The notes under the pieces: generated by a model
Databases searched by the model: none
The model's input: the letters and a program-made list of their open reading frames with translations, nothing else
What the model was told of the DNA's origin: nothing
Made by a program: the position numbers and the translations under genes
Shown: positions 25,703 to 33,766 of the stretch, piece after piece
Layout of the letters: the number at the start of each line of letters is the position of its first letter
Numbering within the stretch: position 1 is the stretch's first letter
Source: Candidatus Bathyarchaeota archaeon
GTDB lineage: Archaea; Thermoproteota; Bathyarchaeia; TCS64
Assembly (NCBI GenBank): GCA_020346605.1
Contig: CP070784.1
Location: 899,322 to 950,073, forward strand
Reading direction: 5' to 3'
Length of the DNA stretch: 50,752 nucleotides

Positions 25703-25984
25703 ATGGTATCGAAGATAAAGGTGTCCCACATCCTCGTGGAGAAGCAGTCCCAGGCCCTCAGAATACTCGACGAGCTCCTGGGGGGTGGCAACTTCAAGGA
25801 GCTGGCCCGCAGGCACTCCACATGCCCCTCGGGGAAGAGGGGGGGCGACTTGGGCTTCTTCGGTAGGGGGCGGATGGTGAAGGAGTTCGAGAGGGCCGCC
25901 TGGGCGCTGAAGGTCGGGGAGATCTCCAAGCCGGTGAGGACGCAGTTCGGCTACCACATCATCAAGAAGACCGGCGAGAGGTGA
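25703..25984 (+). CDS. Parvulin-type peptidyl-prolyl isomerase
   Basis: A 93-residue minimal parvulin domain, without signal or chaperone arms. It begins VSKIKVSHILV (the active-site His region), has GGDLGFFGRG in the middle and ends VRTQFGYHIIKKTGE, all hallmarks of the rotamase core. It speeds cis-trans isomerisation of proline bonds in the cytoplasm. It is complete; archaeal parvulins of this size are usual. It is convergent with the radical-SAM remnant, eight bases away. Confidence 0.92.
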   Translation: MVSKIKVSHILVEKQSQALRILDELLGGGNFKELARRHSTCPSGKRGGDLGFFGRGRMVKEFERAAWALKVGEISKPVRTQFGYHIIKKTGER

Positions 25985-25992
25985 CTAGGGGC

Positions 25993-26505
25993 TCAGCCTA
26001 TCCCCAGCGTGGAGGCGTCGAGAAGGGCATTCAGGGCAGCGGAGACCGAACCCCACGTGTCCCTGTTGATGTCACGGAAGGCCTCGCACTCCACCCAGCA
26101 GCTGGGGCATTCTAGGTCATTGATGACGCGGCGGGCGTCCAACGCCCCCAGTGACATGTAGATCTCCTCCAATGTGGACTCCCTGATGTTACCCAGCACG
26201 TTATTCATGAAGATGCAAGGGTAGACGTTGCCGTAGGGGTCGATAAAGGAGTCCGAGGTTGCGGAGCAGGTCAGAGTGCGCCCTCGGGGATCCAGTATGT
26301 GACCCAGCACCCCCTGGAGGTACCAGATCGTTGGCACTGTCTTCCTGAGGCCTTTCCGCTCGAAGGAGTCCCCGGTGATCCTCCTGAAAAACGGGACGAG
26401 ATCCGCCGCTGACTCTTCGCTCAGTACGTCGCCTCCGGCGTTCCTATAGTAGACGTCGCTGAAGCTGATCGGTCGCACACTGAACCCCGCGCGCCTGTCC
26501 CGACT
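25993..26505 (-). pseudogene. 5'-truncated radical-SAM/SPASM protein remnant
   Basis: The frame encodes only the C-terminal part of a radical-SAM protein with a SPASM-type cluster domain: a Cys in TCSATSD, then DPYGNVYPCIF, then CPSCWVECEAF. Reading upstream from the GTG at 26478 gives a few more family-like residues (RRAGFS) and then a TAA at 26506-26508. The CxxxCxxC radical-SAM core that should precede it is absent, because the aIF5A promoter lies there. So it is a remnant or, less likely, a free SPASM domain. Confidence 0.7.
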
Positions 26506-26528
26506 TTACACCCAGCCTCTGCATAACA

Positions 26529-26539
26529 TTTATTATAAG
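26529..26539 (+). promoter_or_regulatory. TATA-like box of the aIF5A/DHS operon
   Basis: TTTATTATAAG, centred about 35 bases before the GTG at 26569 and 55 before the internal ATG at 26590. Confidence 0.55.
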
Positions 26540-26568
26540 ACAGCCCGAATTGTGTTCGAAAATCAGAG

Positions 26569-26976
26569 GTGCATTCTTTGTCATACAAGATGGGCAGGGT
26601 CGGCGATCTCAAGGTGGGCTCTTACGCTATCATCGACGGCGAACCGAGCCAGATCGCCTCCCTCCAGAAGAGCAAGTCGGGGAAACACGGGAGCGCCAAG
26701 TTCAGATGCAGCGCCATCAGCATTTTCGACGGGAGCAAGAGGAGCTTTGTCAGCCCAGTCGACGCCAGCATCCAGATCCCTATCGTGGAGAAGAACAGCG
26801 CCCAGATCGTCTCGGTGGGTCCGACGACGGTGCAGCTCATGGACTTGGAGTCCTACGAGATCTTCGACGTGATGACGCCGGACGACCAGAAGATCGCCTC
26901 CAGGCTCCAAGCAGGCATTGAAGTCGAGTACTGGAAGATCATGGGCAGGTACAAGATCCAGCGGGTCAAAGGCTGA
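26569..26976 (+). CDS. Translation initiation factor aIF5A
   Basis: A 135-residue archaeal IF5A that helps ribosomes with difficult peptide bonds such as polyproline. The hypusine loop is SGKHGSAK with the modified lysine at Lys39; the N-terminal SH3-like and C-terminal OB domains are both complete. Deoxyhypusine synthase, which modifies that lysine, follows 15 bases on. Listed start is GTG at 26569; ATG at 26590 (codon 8) is also possible and would begin GRVGDLKVGSY. Confidence 0.95.
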   Translation: MHSLSYKMGRVGDLKVGSYAIIDGEPSQIASLQKSKSGKHGSAKFRCSAISIFDGSKRSFVSPVDASIQIPIVEKNSAQIVSVGPTTVQLMDLESYEIFDVMTPDDQKIASRLQAGIEVEYWKIMGRYKIQRVKG

Positions 26977-26991
26977 ATCGAAGGCCTCCAG

Positions 26992-27918
26992 ATGAAGCGC
27001 GTTGAGCAGATGCGCCTACGACCCGGTATGACCGTCGGTGAGCTCGCTGACGAGATGCTGAGGGCTGGGGTGATCGGTGCCGGCAGAGTCGGCAGGGCCG
27101 TTGATATAGTGGCGGAGATGTTTTCGGACCCCGACTACACCACTTTCATAACGCTCTCCGGGCCCCTAGTGCCCAGTGGCATGCGCCTGATCTTCACGGA
27201 CCTAATCAGGGGTGGGTACGTGGACGCCGTCGTCACCAACGGCGCGAACATAGTCCACGACATCGTCGAGGCGATGGGGAAGGCCCATATGGTCGGGGCC
27301 GTGGACGTGGACGACGCCGAGTTGCTGGAGAAGAGAATCAACAGGGCCTACGACATCTTCATCGAGAGCGACACCTGGCAAGCTCTCGAGGAGTTCATCG
27401 GCGGTGTTCTGGACTCGATGCCCGAGCAGAAGCGGGTGGACGTCCCCGTCCACGGCCTGCTCAGGGAGATCGGGCTCAGGCTGGAGGACGAGGACTCCAT
27501 ACTCCACAACGCGGCGAGGAAGGGAGTTCCGGTCTTCAGCCCTGGGTTCCTGGACTCGATGCTGGGCATCCCCCTCTGGATGTATTCCAAGAGGAGCAGG
27601 CTAGTGATCAACCCCATCAAGGACTTCGACCTCCTCGGCGACATGGTATACGAGGCCGAGAAGACTGGCGCCATCATCCTGGGAGGAGGCACGCCGAAGC
27701 ACCATACCCAGTACATGAACACCCTGAGGGAGGGACTCGACGCGGCGATCCAGATCAGTACGGCCCGGGTGGAGGACGGCAGCCTCAGTGGAGCGCCGCT
27801 CAAGGAGTCTGTGAGCTGGGGGAAGCTCAAGGGGGACAAGGCCTCCACCATCTTCGGAGACGTGACCATTGTGTTCCCGCTGATCGTGGCCGCGGCACTG
27901 GAGAGGATCAAGGCCTAA
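26992..27918 (+). CDS. Deoxyhypusine synthase
   Basis: A 308-residue NAD-dependent enzyme that transfers the aminobutyl group of spermidine to the aIF5A lysine. It has the Rossmann-like SGPLVPSGMR near 58-67, the TNGANIVHDI block near residues 80-89, and the active-site lysine at Lys278 in SWGKLK. The length matches archaeal deoxyhypusine synthases. It is in one operon with aIF5A. Confidence 0.95.
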   Translation: MKRVEQMRLRPGMTVGELADEMLRAGVIGAGRVGRAVDIVAEMFSDPDYTTFITLSGPLVPSGMRLIFTDLIRGGYVDAVVTNGANIVHDIVEAMGKAHMVGAVDVDDAELLEKRINRAYDIFIESDTWQALEEFIGGVLDSMPEQKRVDVPVHGLLREIGLRLEDEDSILHNAARKGVPVFSPGFLDSMLGIPLWMYSKRSRLVINPIKDFDLLGDMVYEAEKTGAIILGGGTPKHHTQYMNTLREGLDAAIQISTARVEDGSLSGAPLKESVSWGKLKGDKASTIFGDVTIVFPLIVAAALERIKA

Positions 27919-27923
27919 CCTTT

Positions 27924-28649
27924 TCAGACTAGGAGACGGGTCCCCCCGTCCACCTGTATGGTCGCCCCAGTTATGAAGGAGGCGTCCTCCGATGCCAAGA
28001 ACAGTATGGCCTTGGCGATGTCGACGGGCTGGCCCACCCTCTTGAGCAGCGTTATGCCGGTGAAGTACTCCTTCTCCTCGTCGGTCATCCCCCAGGTGTC
28101 AACGGCACCCGGAGAGACCGCGTTCACCCTGATGGGTGCGAGCTCCCTAGCGAGGCCGCGCGTGAGGGGCGTGCCAGCGGTCTTGGTGAGGGTATAGCCG
28201 AGGCCTCCGGCGTCCCAGTCCATGACGACGTTCACGATGTTGCCGCCTGATTCTCTCAAGGGGGAGGTCGCGCAGTGGCTGCAGACGAGGACGCCCATCA
28301 CGTTGACGTGGGCCATGCATTTCCAGTACTCCCAGTCGGGGTCCTTGAAGTCGAACATGGGGGGAGGGTGTTTCGCCGCACAGTTGACGAGGACGTCTAT
28401 CCTGCCGAACCTCTCGACCGCGGCCTCCATCATCGCCTTCACCTCCTCCGGTGAGGAGACATCAGCCTTGAAGGCGAAAGCCTCACAGCCCGCCTCTTCC
28501 AACTCTCTGATGATCACCTCGGCCTTCTCGGGGGAGGAGAAGTAGTTCACCACAACGTTCGCCCCTTCCCCGGCGAAGAGGCGCGCAGTCTCGCCGCCGA
28601 TCCCTCCGCTAGCCCCGGTGATGACGATGGTTTTATCTTTAAAGGACAT
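27924..28649 (-). CDS. Short-chain dehydrogenase/reductase lacking the catalytic serine
   Basis: A 241-residue SDR. The nucleotide site TGASGGIG is at 11-18, the NNAG-equivalent is NCAAKH near 89-94, and the YxxxK pair is Tyr152 and Lys156. The catalytic serine normally seen in ISS about 10-13 residues before the Tyr is absent: the region reads NVVMDWDAGG with a shorter loop. It may be a reduced-activity or altered enzyme. Substrate unknown. It is convergent with the deoxyhypusine synthase gene and preceded by a T/A-rich promoter region. Confidence 0.85.
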   Translation of the reverse strand: MSFKDKTIVITGASGGIGGETARLFAGEGANVVVNYFSSPEKAEVIIRELEEAGCEAFAFKADVSSPEEVKAMMEAAVERFGRIDVLVNCAAKHPPPMFDFKDPDWEYWKCMAHVNVMGVLVCSHCATSPLRESGGNIVNVVMDWDAGGLGYTLTKTAGTPLTRGLARELAPIRVNAVSPGAVDTWGMTDEEKEYFTGITLLKRVGQPVDIAKAILFLASEDASFITGATIQVDGGTRLLV

Positions 28650-28818
28650 TTTCGTCTATCGTTTTATCAGAAGCGATTGAATATTAATCGTTTAGGGTAA
28701 CCAAGACAAACGTGTCACCCCTCCCAATTTCCTGGATGAAGGTCGAAACGATTAGCGCGAATATATTATCCTATGAAGCGTATAAATAATCGAGATATTG
28801 AGGAGCTCGTAGGGCACT
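28650..28818. promoter_or_regulatory. A/T-rich intergenic stretch with ATCGTTT repeats
   Basis: The SDR promoter side contains ATCGTTT at 28658-28664 and 28687-28693 and its inverse AAACGAT at 28746-28752. The outer two extend to a nine-base inverted repeat, TAATCGTTT 28685-28693 and AAACGATTA 28746-28754. These could be operator half-sites. A TATA-like TATAAATAA starts at 28781 for rightward transcription. Confidence 0.35.
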
Positions 28819-28935
28819 ATGGTCGAGTTAGGAAATCTGGGGGGGCTCCTCGGCCTCCCCGTCCGGACGAACATGAAGGCCGATCCGCCGACGGTCTCGG
28901 TGTCGGGGCCCGTCTGCGCGCGCGGGGGCATCTGA
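28819..28935 (+). CDS. Possible 38-residue small protein, or a gene fragment
   Basis: An ATG frame of 38 codons after a TATA-like box (28781-28789) with GAGGAG at 28799-28804. The peptide begins VELGNLGGLLGLPV and ends GPVCARGGI, and the stretch is G/C-rich inside an A/T-rich gap. No family is recognised; it may be a real small protein or a leftover of a larger gene. The rest of 28936-29163 is A/T-rich, with several T-runs and a CTTTCC/GGAAAG hairpin near 29096-29118, and no gene that I can support. Confidence 0.3.
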   Translation: MVELGNLGGLLGLPVRTNMKADPPTVSVSGPVCARGGI

Positions 28936-29163
28936 GGTATGAAACTGTGTATCACCTGTGAAAATAATATTTGATAACGGGATCTTAAGTGATATGGTAC
29001 CCTATTCTGGGGAATGTTCAGGTAACTTTCATATCACCTTCAATTTTTAGGCAGTTATCTTTCATGTTTTTTTCGGATATTTTTCTGGTTTCTTTCCTTC
29101 CTATTTCGGAAAGGATCGATTAAAAAAGGTGAAATATTTCCATGACATATTGTCTATTGGATC

Positions 29164-29697
29164 ATGATCGATAGAAAGACGCGTGAGAAGATCATCAGGC
29201 TGAAGGAGGAAGGCTGCAGCAACACCGAGATCAAGAAGAGGACAAACTTAAGCCTGCCGACGATTCGAAAGATCCTGCGGGAGGCCGGCCTCGTCAAAGC
29301 CCGAAGCAGTTCTCTCGCGAGAAATAACATTGAGGATGCATTCGAGGGGTTCGATGAGAGGCTGGAGAGGGTTGAAACGGCGGTGATGGCCCTCACTGGA
29401 TCGAAAGTAGGTCAGGACCGTGGCTATGTCATACACGATATCATTCTTAACTTCTCGAGAAACCTCCCCCTAGCTTGGGCAGAGGGGAACGTGTGGAAGG
29501 CCCTCTCTAACGGTGTCGCGTATTGGTTATATGAGGATTATTTGGAGCAGGTTTTAGACGCTGAGATCGTTTCGACCATCTCACGTCAGCTGGAGAGATA
29601 CAGCCCTTTACCCTTTAAGATCTTCAACGTTAAGGTGGGCGTAGACACGAACGGAGAATACTTCGCAGACGTGAAACTCCTGAGATATAGACTTTAA
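29164..29697 (+). CDS. HTH DNA-binding protein of unknown function
   Basis: A 177-residue protein. Residues 1-45 form a helix-turn-helix of the Hin/transposase-like type (REKIIRLKEEGCSNTEIKK with LSLPTIRKILREAG), then a short linker and a helix (FDERLERVETAVM). The rest, about 85-177, is a mixed alpha/beta domain that I do not recognise. No transposase catalytic residues are seen. Codon use is more A/T-rich than the neighbourhood. A TTAAAAAAGG stretch at about 29117-29126 may be its promoter. The next 106 bases to the nitrilase stop hold nothing recognised. Confidence 0.7.
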   Translation: MIDRKTREKIIRLKEEGCSNTEIKKRTNLSLPTIRKILREAGLVKARSSSLARNNIEDAFEGFDERLERVETAVMALTGSKVGQDRGYVIHDIILNFSRNLPLAWAEGNVWKALSNGVAYWLYEDYLEQVLDAEIVSTISRQLERYSPLPFKIFNVKVGVDTNGEYFADVKLLRYRL

Positions 29698-29803
29698 TTC
29701 ACGGATTGACCCAGCGCGCGCCGGAGATCGTACCTGCCCTTTAGGTCAAGCTTACCTCAGCGATTACCCGTCTTTTTTCGCACGCGCGTGGCGATCACAG
29801 ATT

Positions 29804-30823
29804 TTATGCACTTTTTTCTGCATTTTTCTCCTTTTCATCAGATTTTATGAGTGTTTTAAGCTGCCCTCTCTCATTATAGAGAACCGTGGGCTTAGAGCGT
29901 TCATCGACATATAACTGAAAAATATCAGGTCGAGAGTAATGACCAATAGCATCGAAATCATAATGGCTGCGTACCACTTCTGCAAGATCTAGATCGGCGT
30001 ACAGGATACCCTCTTTGCCATACAAAGGTCCTACTAAAACCTCTCCCAATGGAGAGATTATGACACTCCCCCCCTGGCATATCTCCTCAGGTAAATCTGC
30101 GAGATCTTCAATTCCCTCTAGATCTGTGGGGTACATGCTCTTCGTTACGTATTGGTTGCATCCGAGAACAAAACAGCGTCCCTCTAGGGCGATATGTCGA
30201 AGCGTACACTGCCATCGTTCACGAGCGTCGGCTGTGGGAGCTAGGTAGATCTCAACTCCCTTACCATACATAGAGACCCTTGCCAAGGGCATGTAATTCT
30301 CCCAGCAGATTAGGCCACCGATGGTTCCGATGTCTGTCTTGATAGCGGTTAGAGTGCTACCGTCTCCTGCTCCCCATATAAGACGTTCCGCGCCTGTGGG
30401 CATGATCTTCCTGTGTTTCCCTAATAACTTACCATTGGGTCCGAAGTAGAGCAGTGTGCAGTATAGAGTACCTCGGCTATACTGGCTATCCCGTTCAATC
30501 ACACCCATGGCCAAGTAAATGTTGGCATCACGTGCTGCATCTCCTAGCTGTTCTGTGGTTGGTCCTGGTACATCAACCGAGTTTACCCAGTATCTCTCCC
30601 AAGTCAGACGGCCCTCAGGGCTTCGACTGCCCACTACTGTGCCGAAACTCAATCCTCGTGGATATGCTGGAATATATGCCTCTGGAAAGAGAATTAGTTT
30701 TGACCCTTTCTCTGCAGCTTCAGAGATCAGATGTTTTGCCTTCTCAACTGTTGCTTCGCAGTTAAAAAGTACTGGAGATGCTTGCACAACAGCTACCTTG
30801 ACTTTTAGTAGTGTGTCTTCCAT
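29804..30823 (-). CDS. Nitrilase-family carbon-nitrogen hydrolase (intact, A/T-rich)
   Basis: A hydrolase of about 339 residues of the nitrilase branch, which converts a nitrile or amide to an acid or amide. The Glu-Lys-Cys triad is complete: Glu in LFPEAYIP, Lys in HRKIMPT and Cys in GLICWENY. The start at ATG 30823 is chosen because a TATA-like GATATACA at 30853-30860 (minus sense) is about 30 bases upstream and because VKVAVVQAS follows at the usual distance; a frame start at 30871 is possible. Its base composition is clearly more A/T-rich than the surrounding genes, and a decayed relative lies just upstream, suggesting acquisition or replacement. Confidence 0.9.
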   Translation of the reverse strand: MEDTLLKVKVAVVQASPVLFNCEATVEKAKHLISEAAEKGSKLILFPEAYIPAYPRGLSFGTVVGSRSPEGRLTWERYWVNSVDVPGPTTEQLGDAARDANIYLAMGVIERDSQYSRGTLYCTLLYFGPNGKLLGKHRKIMPTGAERLIWGAGDGSTLTAIKTDIGTIGGLICWENYMPLARVSMYGKGVEIYLAPTADARERWQCTLRHIALEGRCFVLGCNQYVTKSMYPTDLEGIEDLADLPEEICQGGSVIISPLGEVLVGPLYGKEGILYADLDLAEVVRSHYDFDAIGHYSRPDIFQLYVDERSKPTVLYNERGQLKTLIKSDEKEKNAEKSA

Positions 30824-30904
30824 GGATTTCACTATTCTCTTTTCATTATTTGTGTATATCTGGCGATTCACCTCACAAAACCAGGAACAACTATACAGTT
30901 TTTA

Positions 30905-31415
30905 TCATTGCTGCTCGTAGCAGACGATGCCCCCGATGAAGCCGATGGGGGTGTCGAAGACCTTGACGTCGCTGACGTAACCCATCTCCCAGATGATCCA
31001 CTCTGCGTGGGTTGGGCATCAGCTTCCTGTGTCTGCCCAGTATCTCGCCGTCGTTGCCGATGAACAGGATCGTGTTGTTGAGGATGTCGCTGCCCTTCCT
31101 GTCGCTGAGGTCGGAGCAGCCCAGGGCTACGATGATGTCGGCTTCCCTGGCGGCGTCGCAGAGGACGTCCGTATCCCTGCTGGGGATCTTCAACTAGTTC
31201 TTATGGTACTCCACCATGAGGTCAGAGAGTTTGGAGATCGGCTGGTCTCTCCTCCAGTAGGGGTACCCCGGCGCGAAGGTCTCGGAGAAGACTACGAACT
31301 CGGCCCCCGCCTTGCCGGTCTCCACGATGGTCCTGCAGGCCTTGTCCACGGTGGCCTCCTTGTCCATGAACACGGGTGCCACCTGGGCGGCGGTCACCTT
31401 AACCTTGTCGAGCAT
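30905..31415 (-). pseudogene. Decayed nitrilase-family gene
   Basis: On the minus strand a G/C-rich nitrilase can be traced from MLDKVKVTAAQVAPVF through the Glu block VVFSETFAP. It hits an in-frame TAG at 31194-31196 after EYHKN, continues in frame as KIPSRDTDVLC to the Lys block GRHRKLMP, then needs a one-base deletion near 31008-31012 to continue as THAEWIIWEMG. It keeps the Cys block GGIVCYEQ and stops at TGA 30905-30907. The C-terminal half is missing. Three separate lesions argue against a single sequencing error. Confidence 0.85.
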
Positions 31416-31474
31416 TGAGATCATAGATGACTGGAAGATGGCTGTATAAGAAAATGTGGGGAAGACCCCCGGGC

Positions 31475-32830
31475 TCATCTGTCCCTGAGTTGCTCCATTA
31501 TCATCAACCCGCTGCCCAGCTGGACCCTGACGAGCTTCTGGATGGGTATCACCTCTATGTCGGACTCGGCTTCGACCTCCCTATTGGTCTCAAGCATGCG
31601 CGCCTCAATTTCGTTCCTGATCCCCTGGATCTCGGGGTCGGCCCCCCTGCGTAGGACCTCGTCCGCCACCCTCATGGTCATCCCCAGCCTGAACATGGTG
31701 CCGAACTTCCGGGCGACCATGGAGTCGAAGGCCTGGGCGACCGTCGCCTTGCGCTCGTACTCCTCTGCAGTCTCTGCGTGCCTTCTCCTCGGCTCCTGGC
31801 GCTTGACGAAGTTCTCCAGGTAGTCGGAGGTGGTCTGGTACAGCCTCTTGGACTTGTCCGCCTTTCCCGCTATCGTCTTGAAGCGCGGATTCAGGAACTC
31901 GTAGGTCTCCTCGCTGTAGCGGATCCCGTCCAGCACCGCCTGCCTGCGACCGACGTCGGAGGGAGAGCCGTCCATCACCCGCTCGTCGAAGTAGTAGGGC
32001 ATCTCGCAGACTAGGGTGAAGCCGTCGCAGACGCTCCTCAGGTAGCCGTGGCTGCTCGTCCCGCTGTCGCGCAGCTTCGCCGGGTCCTCGTCGGTGTGCT
32101 TCGCCGTGAAGTCGTAGCCCTCCTCGGCACCGAACATCTTGAAGATGGCGTCGTCGAGCTTCTCTATGAACGGGGTCTCGGGCTCCCCCATGTGCAGGGG
32201 CAGCCCCTGGCCCCGGACTAGGGCGTGGAGCCCCGGGTAAAGAGTGGGCAGCTCCTCGCCCAGGTACCAGTAGACGCCACAGAACCCGGCGTTGTGCAGG
32301 GAGTACAGGAACGCGGGCCTGTGGGCGTCGATGAGCCTCATCACTGCCTGGGTCTCGGGGAGGGGGCTGTGGAAGTGGAGGGTCTTGTAGTCGATGGGGA
32401 AGGTCCACTCCACCTGGTTCTTCCCGGGGGGCCTGTAGTAGTTGAGCGCGTACTTCAGCGGCGTGAACTCGCCCTTGAACCAGCCCTCGTTGAGCCTGGC
32501 CCCGTCGGGGTCGATGCACTTCACGATGTACCAGGTGTAACCCATCTCCTCCCTGAGGGCGTCGTCCTCTGCGAGCCTCCCTGACAGGTACTCCAAGGTC
32601 ATGGATCCGATGGGCTCGTTGGGGTGGGGGAAGCCGAAGAGCAAAGCGTTCCTCGAACCTTCGCCGATCTTGAGGGCGGATATGGGATCACCCTCGGTCG
32701 ACTCCCCTATTCTGAAGAACTCGACATGATCGTGTTTATCGGCCAGCCTCCGGGAGCTCGTGTTCAGCTCATCTACCGTCATGAACTCCCTGAAGTCCGG
32801 GACGTCTCTCAGGATCTCTTCAAGATCCAT
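31475..32830 (-). CDS. M14-family zinc carboxypeptidase-like protein
   Basis: A protein of about 451 residues from the ATG at 32830 (TTG at 32842 is possible). The M14 zinc site is seen as His and Glu in HPNEPIG near 70 and a later His in SLHNAGF. A general-base Glu is likely in LVCEMPYY. The substrate-binding Arg/Asn region (DPDGARLNEGWF) is in place. Members cleave C-terminal residues or act on acylated amino acids. It is preceded by the alpha/beta hydrolase gene on the same strand. Confidence 0.85.
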   Translation of the reverse strand: MDLEEILRDVPDFREFMTVDELNTSSRRLADKHDHVEFFRIGESTEGDPISALKIGEGSRNALLFGFPHPNEPIGSMTLEYLSGRLAEDDALREEMGYTWYIVKCIDPDGARLNEGWFKGEFTPLKYALNYYRPPGKNQVEWTFPIDYKTLHFHSPLPETQAVMRLIDAHRPAFLYSLHNAGFCGVYWYLGEELPTLYPGLHALVRGQGLPLHMGEPETPFIEKLDDAIFKMFGAEEGYDFTAKHTDEDPAKLRDSGTSSHGYLRSVCDGFTLVCEMPYYFDERVMDGSPSDVGRRQAVLDGIRYSEETYEFLNPRFKTIAGKADKSKRLYQTTSDYLENFVKRQEPRRRHAETAEEYERKATVAQAFDSMVARKFGTMFRLGMTMRVADEVLRRGADPEIQGIRNEIEARMLETNREVEAESDIEVIPIQKLVRVQLGSGLMIMEQLRDR

Positions 32831-32875
32831 ACCGAAAATCAACTCGCATGTTTCATAGTGGTGGGGTCTCTGTTG

Positions 32876-32881
32876 AAAAAA
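32876..32881 (-). terminator. T-run after the alpha/beta hydrolase gene
   Basis: Six A on the plus strand, T6 in the minus-sense RNA, about 18 bases past the hydrolase stop. Confidence 0.35.
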
Positions 32882-32898
32882 GGTTGGATGGAGCCCCG

Positions 32899-33699
32899 CT
32901 ACAGGTTCTCTGCGAAGAAGGCCCTCAGCCGCTCCTCGATGGGCTTCCCCATGCCGTAAACGTCGTGCTCCACGTCTGTGAACAGCTCCAGCTCGACCTC
33001 TGCCCCCGCCTTCCTGAGGGCCTCGGCGAGGGGGACCGCGCTCGTCGCCGCCGGGATGTTCTCGTCCCTTGAGCCGTGGTATATGGCGACCCGCGGCAGC
33101 GGTGTCCCGGGCTTCAGTCTCTGGAGCCTTGGCATTGGGTCGTGGGGGAGGACCTTGGAGATGGCCTCGTCGTCGGGGGTGTCCTCAGGGAGGCCGTAGG
33201 CGGCGATGCAGGGAGCCTTAAATTTCTGCTCCCAGATCACGGCGGAGAGGTTCGCCACGGCCTGCATAACGACGACGGCCCTCGTCTTCCCGGCGAGGGG
33301 GCCGAGGACCGAGTTCCAGATGAGCGCGCCGCCGAGCCCCCCACCCATCAGCCCTGTCCTGCCTACGTCGATGTGGGGTGATTCATCGAGTGCCTCGAAG
33401 AGGGCGGCGTTCGCGGCGACTGAGTCGGGGTTACCCCAGTGGTCACCGCAAGCGTGGGAGCCGGCGATCGCGCAGCCCCCGCCCTCCATCACCGCCCTCA
33501 GGTAGGCGGTCTTCGACTCGGTGTCGAGCCAGTCGGCCTCCCCCTCCCTAACGTATCCCCTGGCGCCGTGGTGGTGGATCACGACGGGGGCAGGCTCGCT
33601 CCTCCGGAAGCTCCCCAAGGTACAGAGGTAGCACCACTCACCCCCCGCCTTGAAGAAGACCCTCTGCTCGCCGTCCCCGAACTCGGGAATGACTGTCAT
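32899..33699 (-). CDS. Alpha/beta-hydrolase fold protein lacking the nucleophilic serine
   Basis: A 266-residue protein from the ATG at 33699. The fold resembles dienelactone-hydrolase-type enzymes with a HHHGARGY oxyanion region near 42-49, an acid-bearing GSRDENIP and a DVEHDVYG block with the catalytic His. The nucleophile elbow, normally GxSxG, reads GGGLG at 119-123 with Gly (codon GGG) where Ser belongs. The protein may be inactive as a hydrolase or use another route. It shares orientation with the methyltransferase gene upstream and the carboxypeptidase downstream. Confidence 0.75.
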   Translation of the reverse strand: MTVIPEFGDGEQRVFFKAGGEWCYLCTLGSFRRSEPAPVVIHHHGARGYVREGEADWLDTESKTAYLRAVMEGGGCAIAGSHACGDHWGNPDSVAANAALFEALDESPHIDVGRTGLMGGGLGGALIWNSVLGPLAGKTRAVVVMQAVANLSAVIWEQKFKAPCIAAYGLPEDTPDDEAISKVLPHDPMPRLQRLKPGTPLPRVAIYHGSRDENIPAATSAVPLAEALRKAGAEVELELFTDVEHDVYGMGKPIEERLRAFFAENL

Positions 33700-33766
33700 C
33701 GACTTAACACGTTTTAGAGATTGGTTGTAGGAGCATAAAAGAGTGTGCGGGGGATGGCTGACCTCG

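Noticed and set aside
29160..29169. GATCATGATC palindrome over the HTH gene start
   Set aside because: A ten-base palindrome of this make-up is expected by chance and no second copy is near.
31194..31196. In-frame TAG in the nitrilase-like gene as a pyrrolysine codon
   Set aside because: A separate one-base frameshift and a truncated end make decay the simpler reading, and no pyrrolysine genes are seen.
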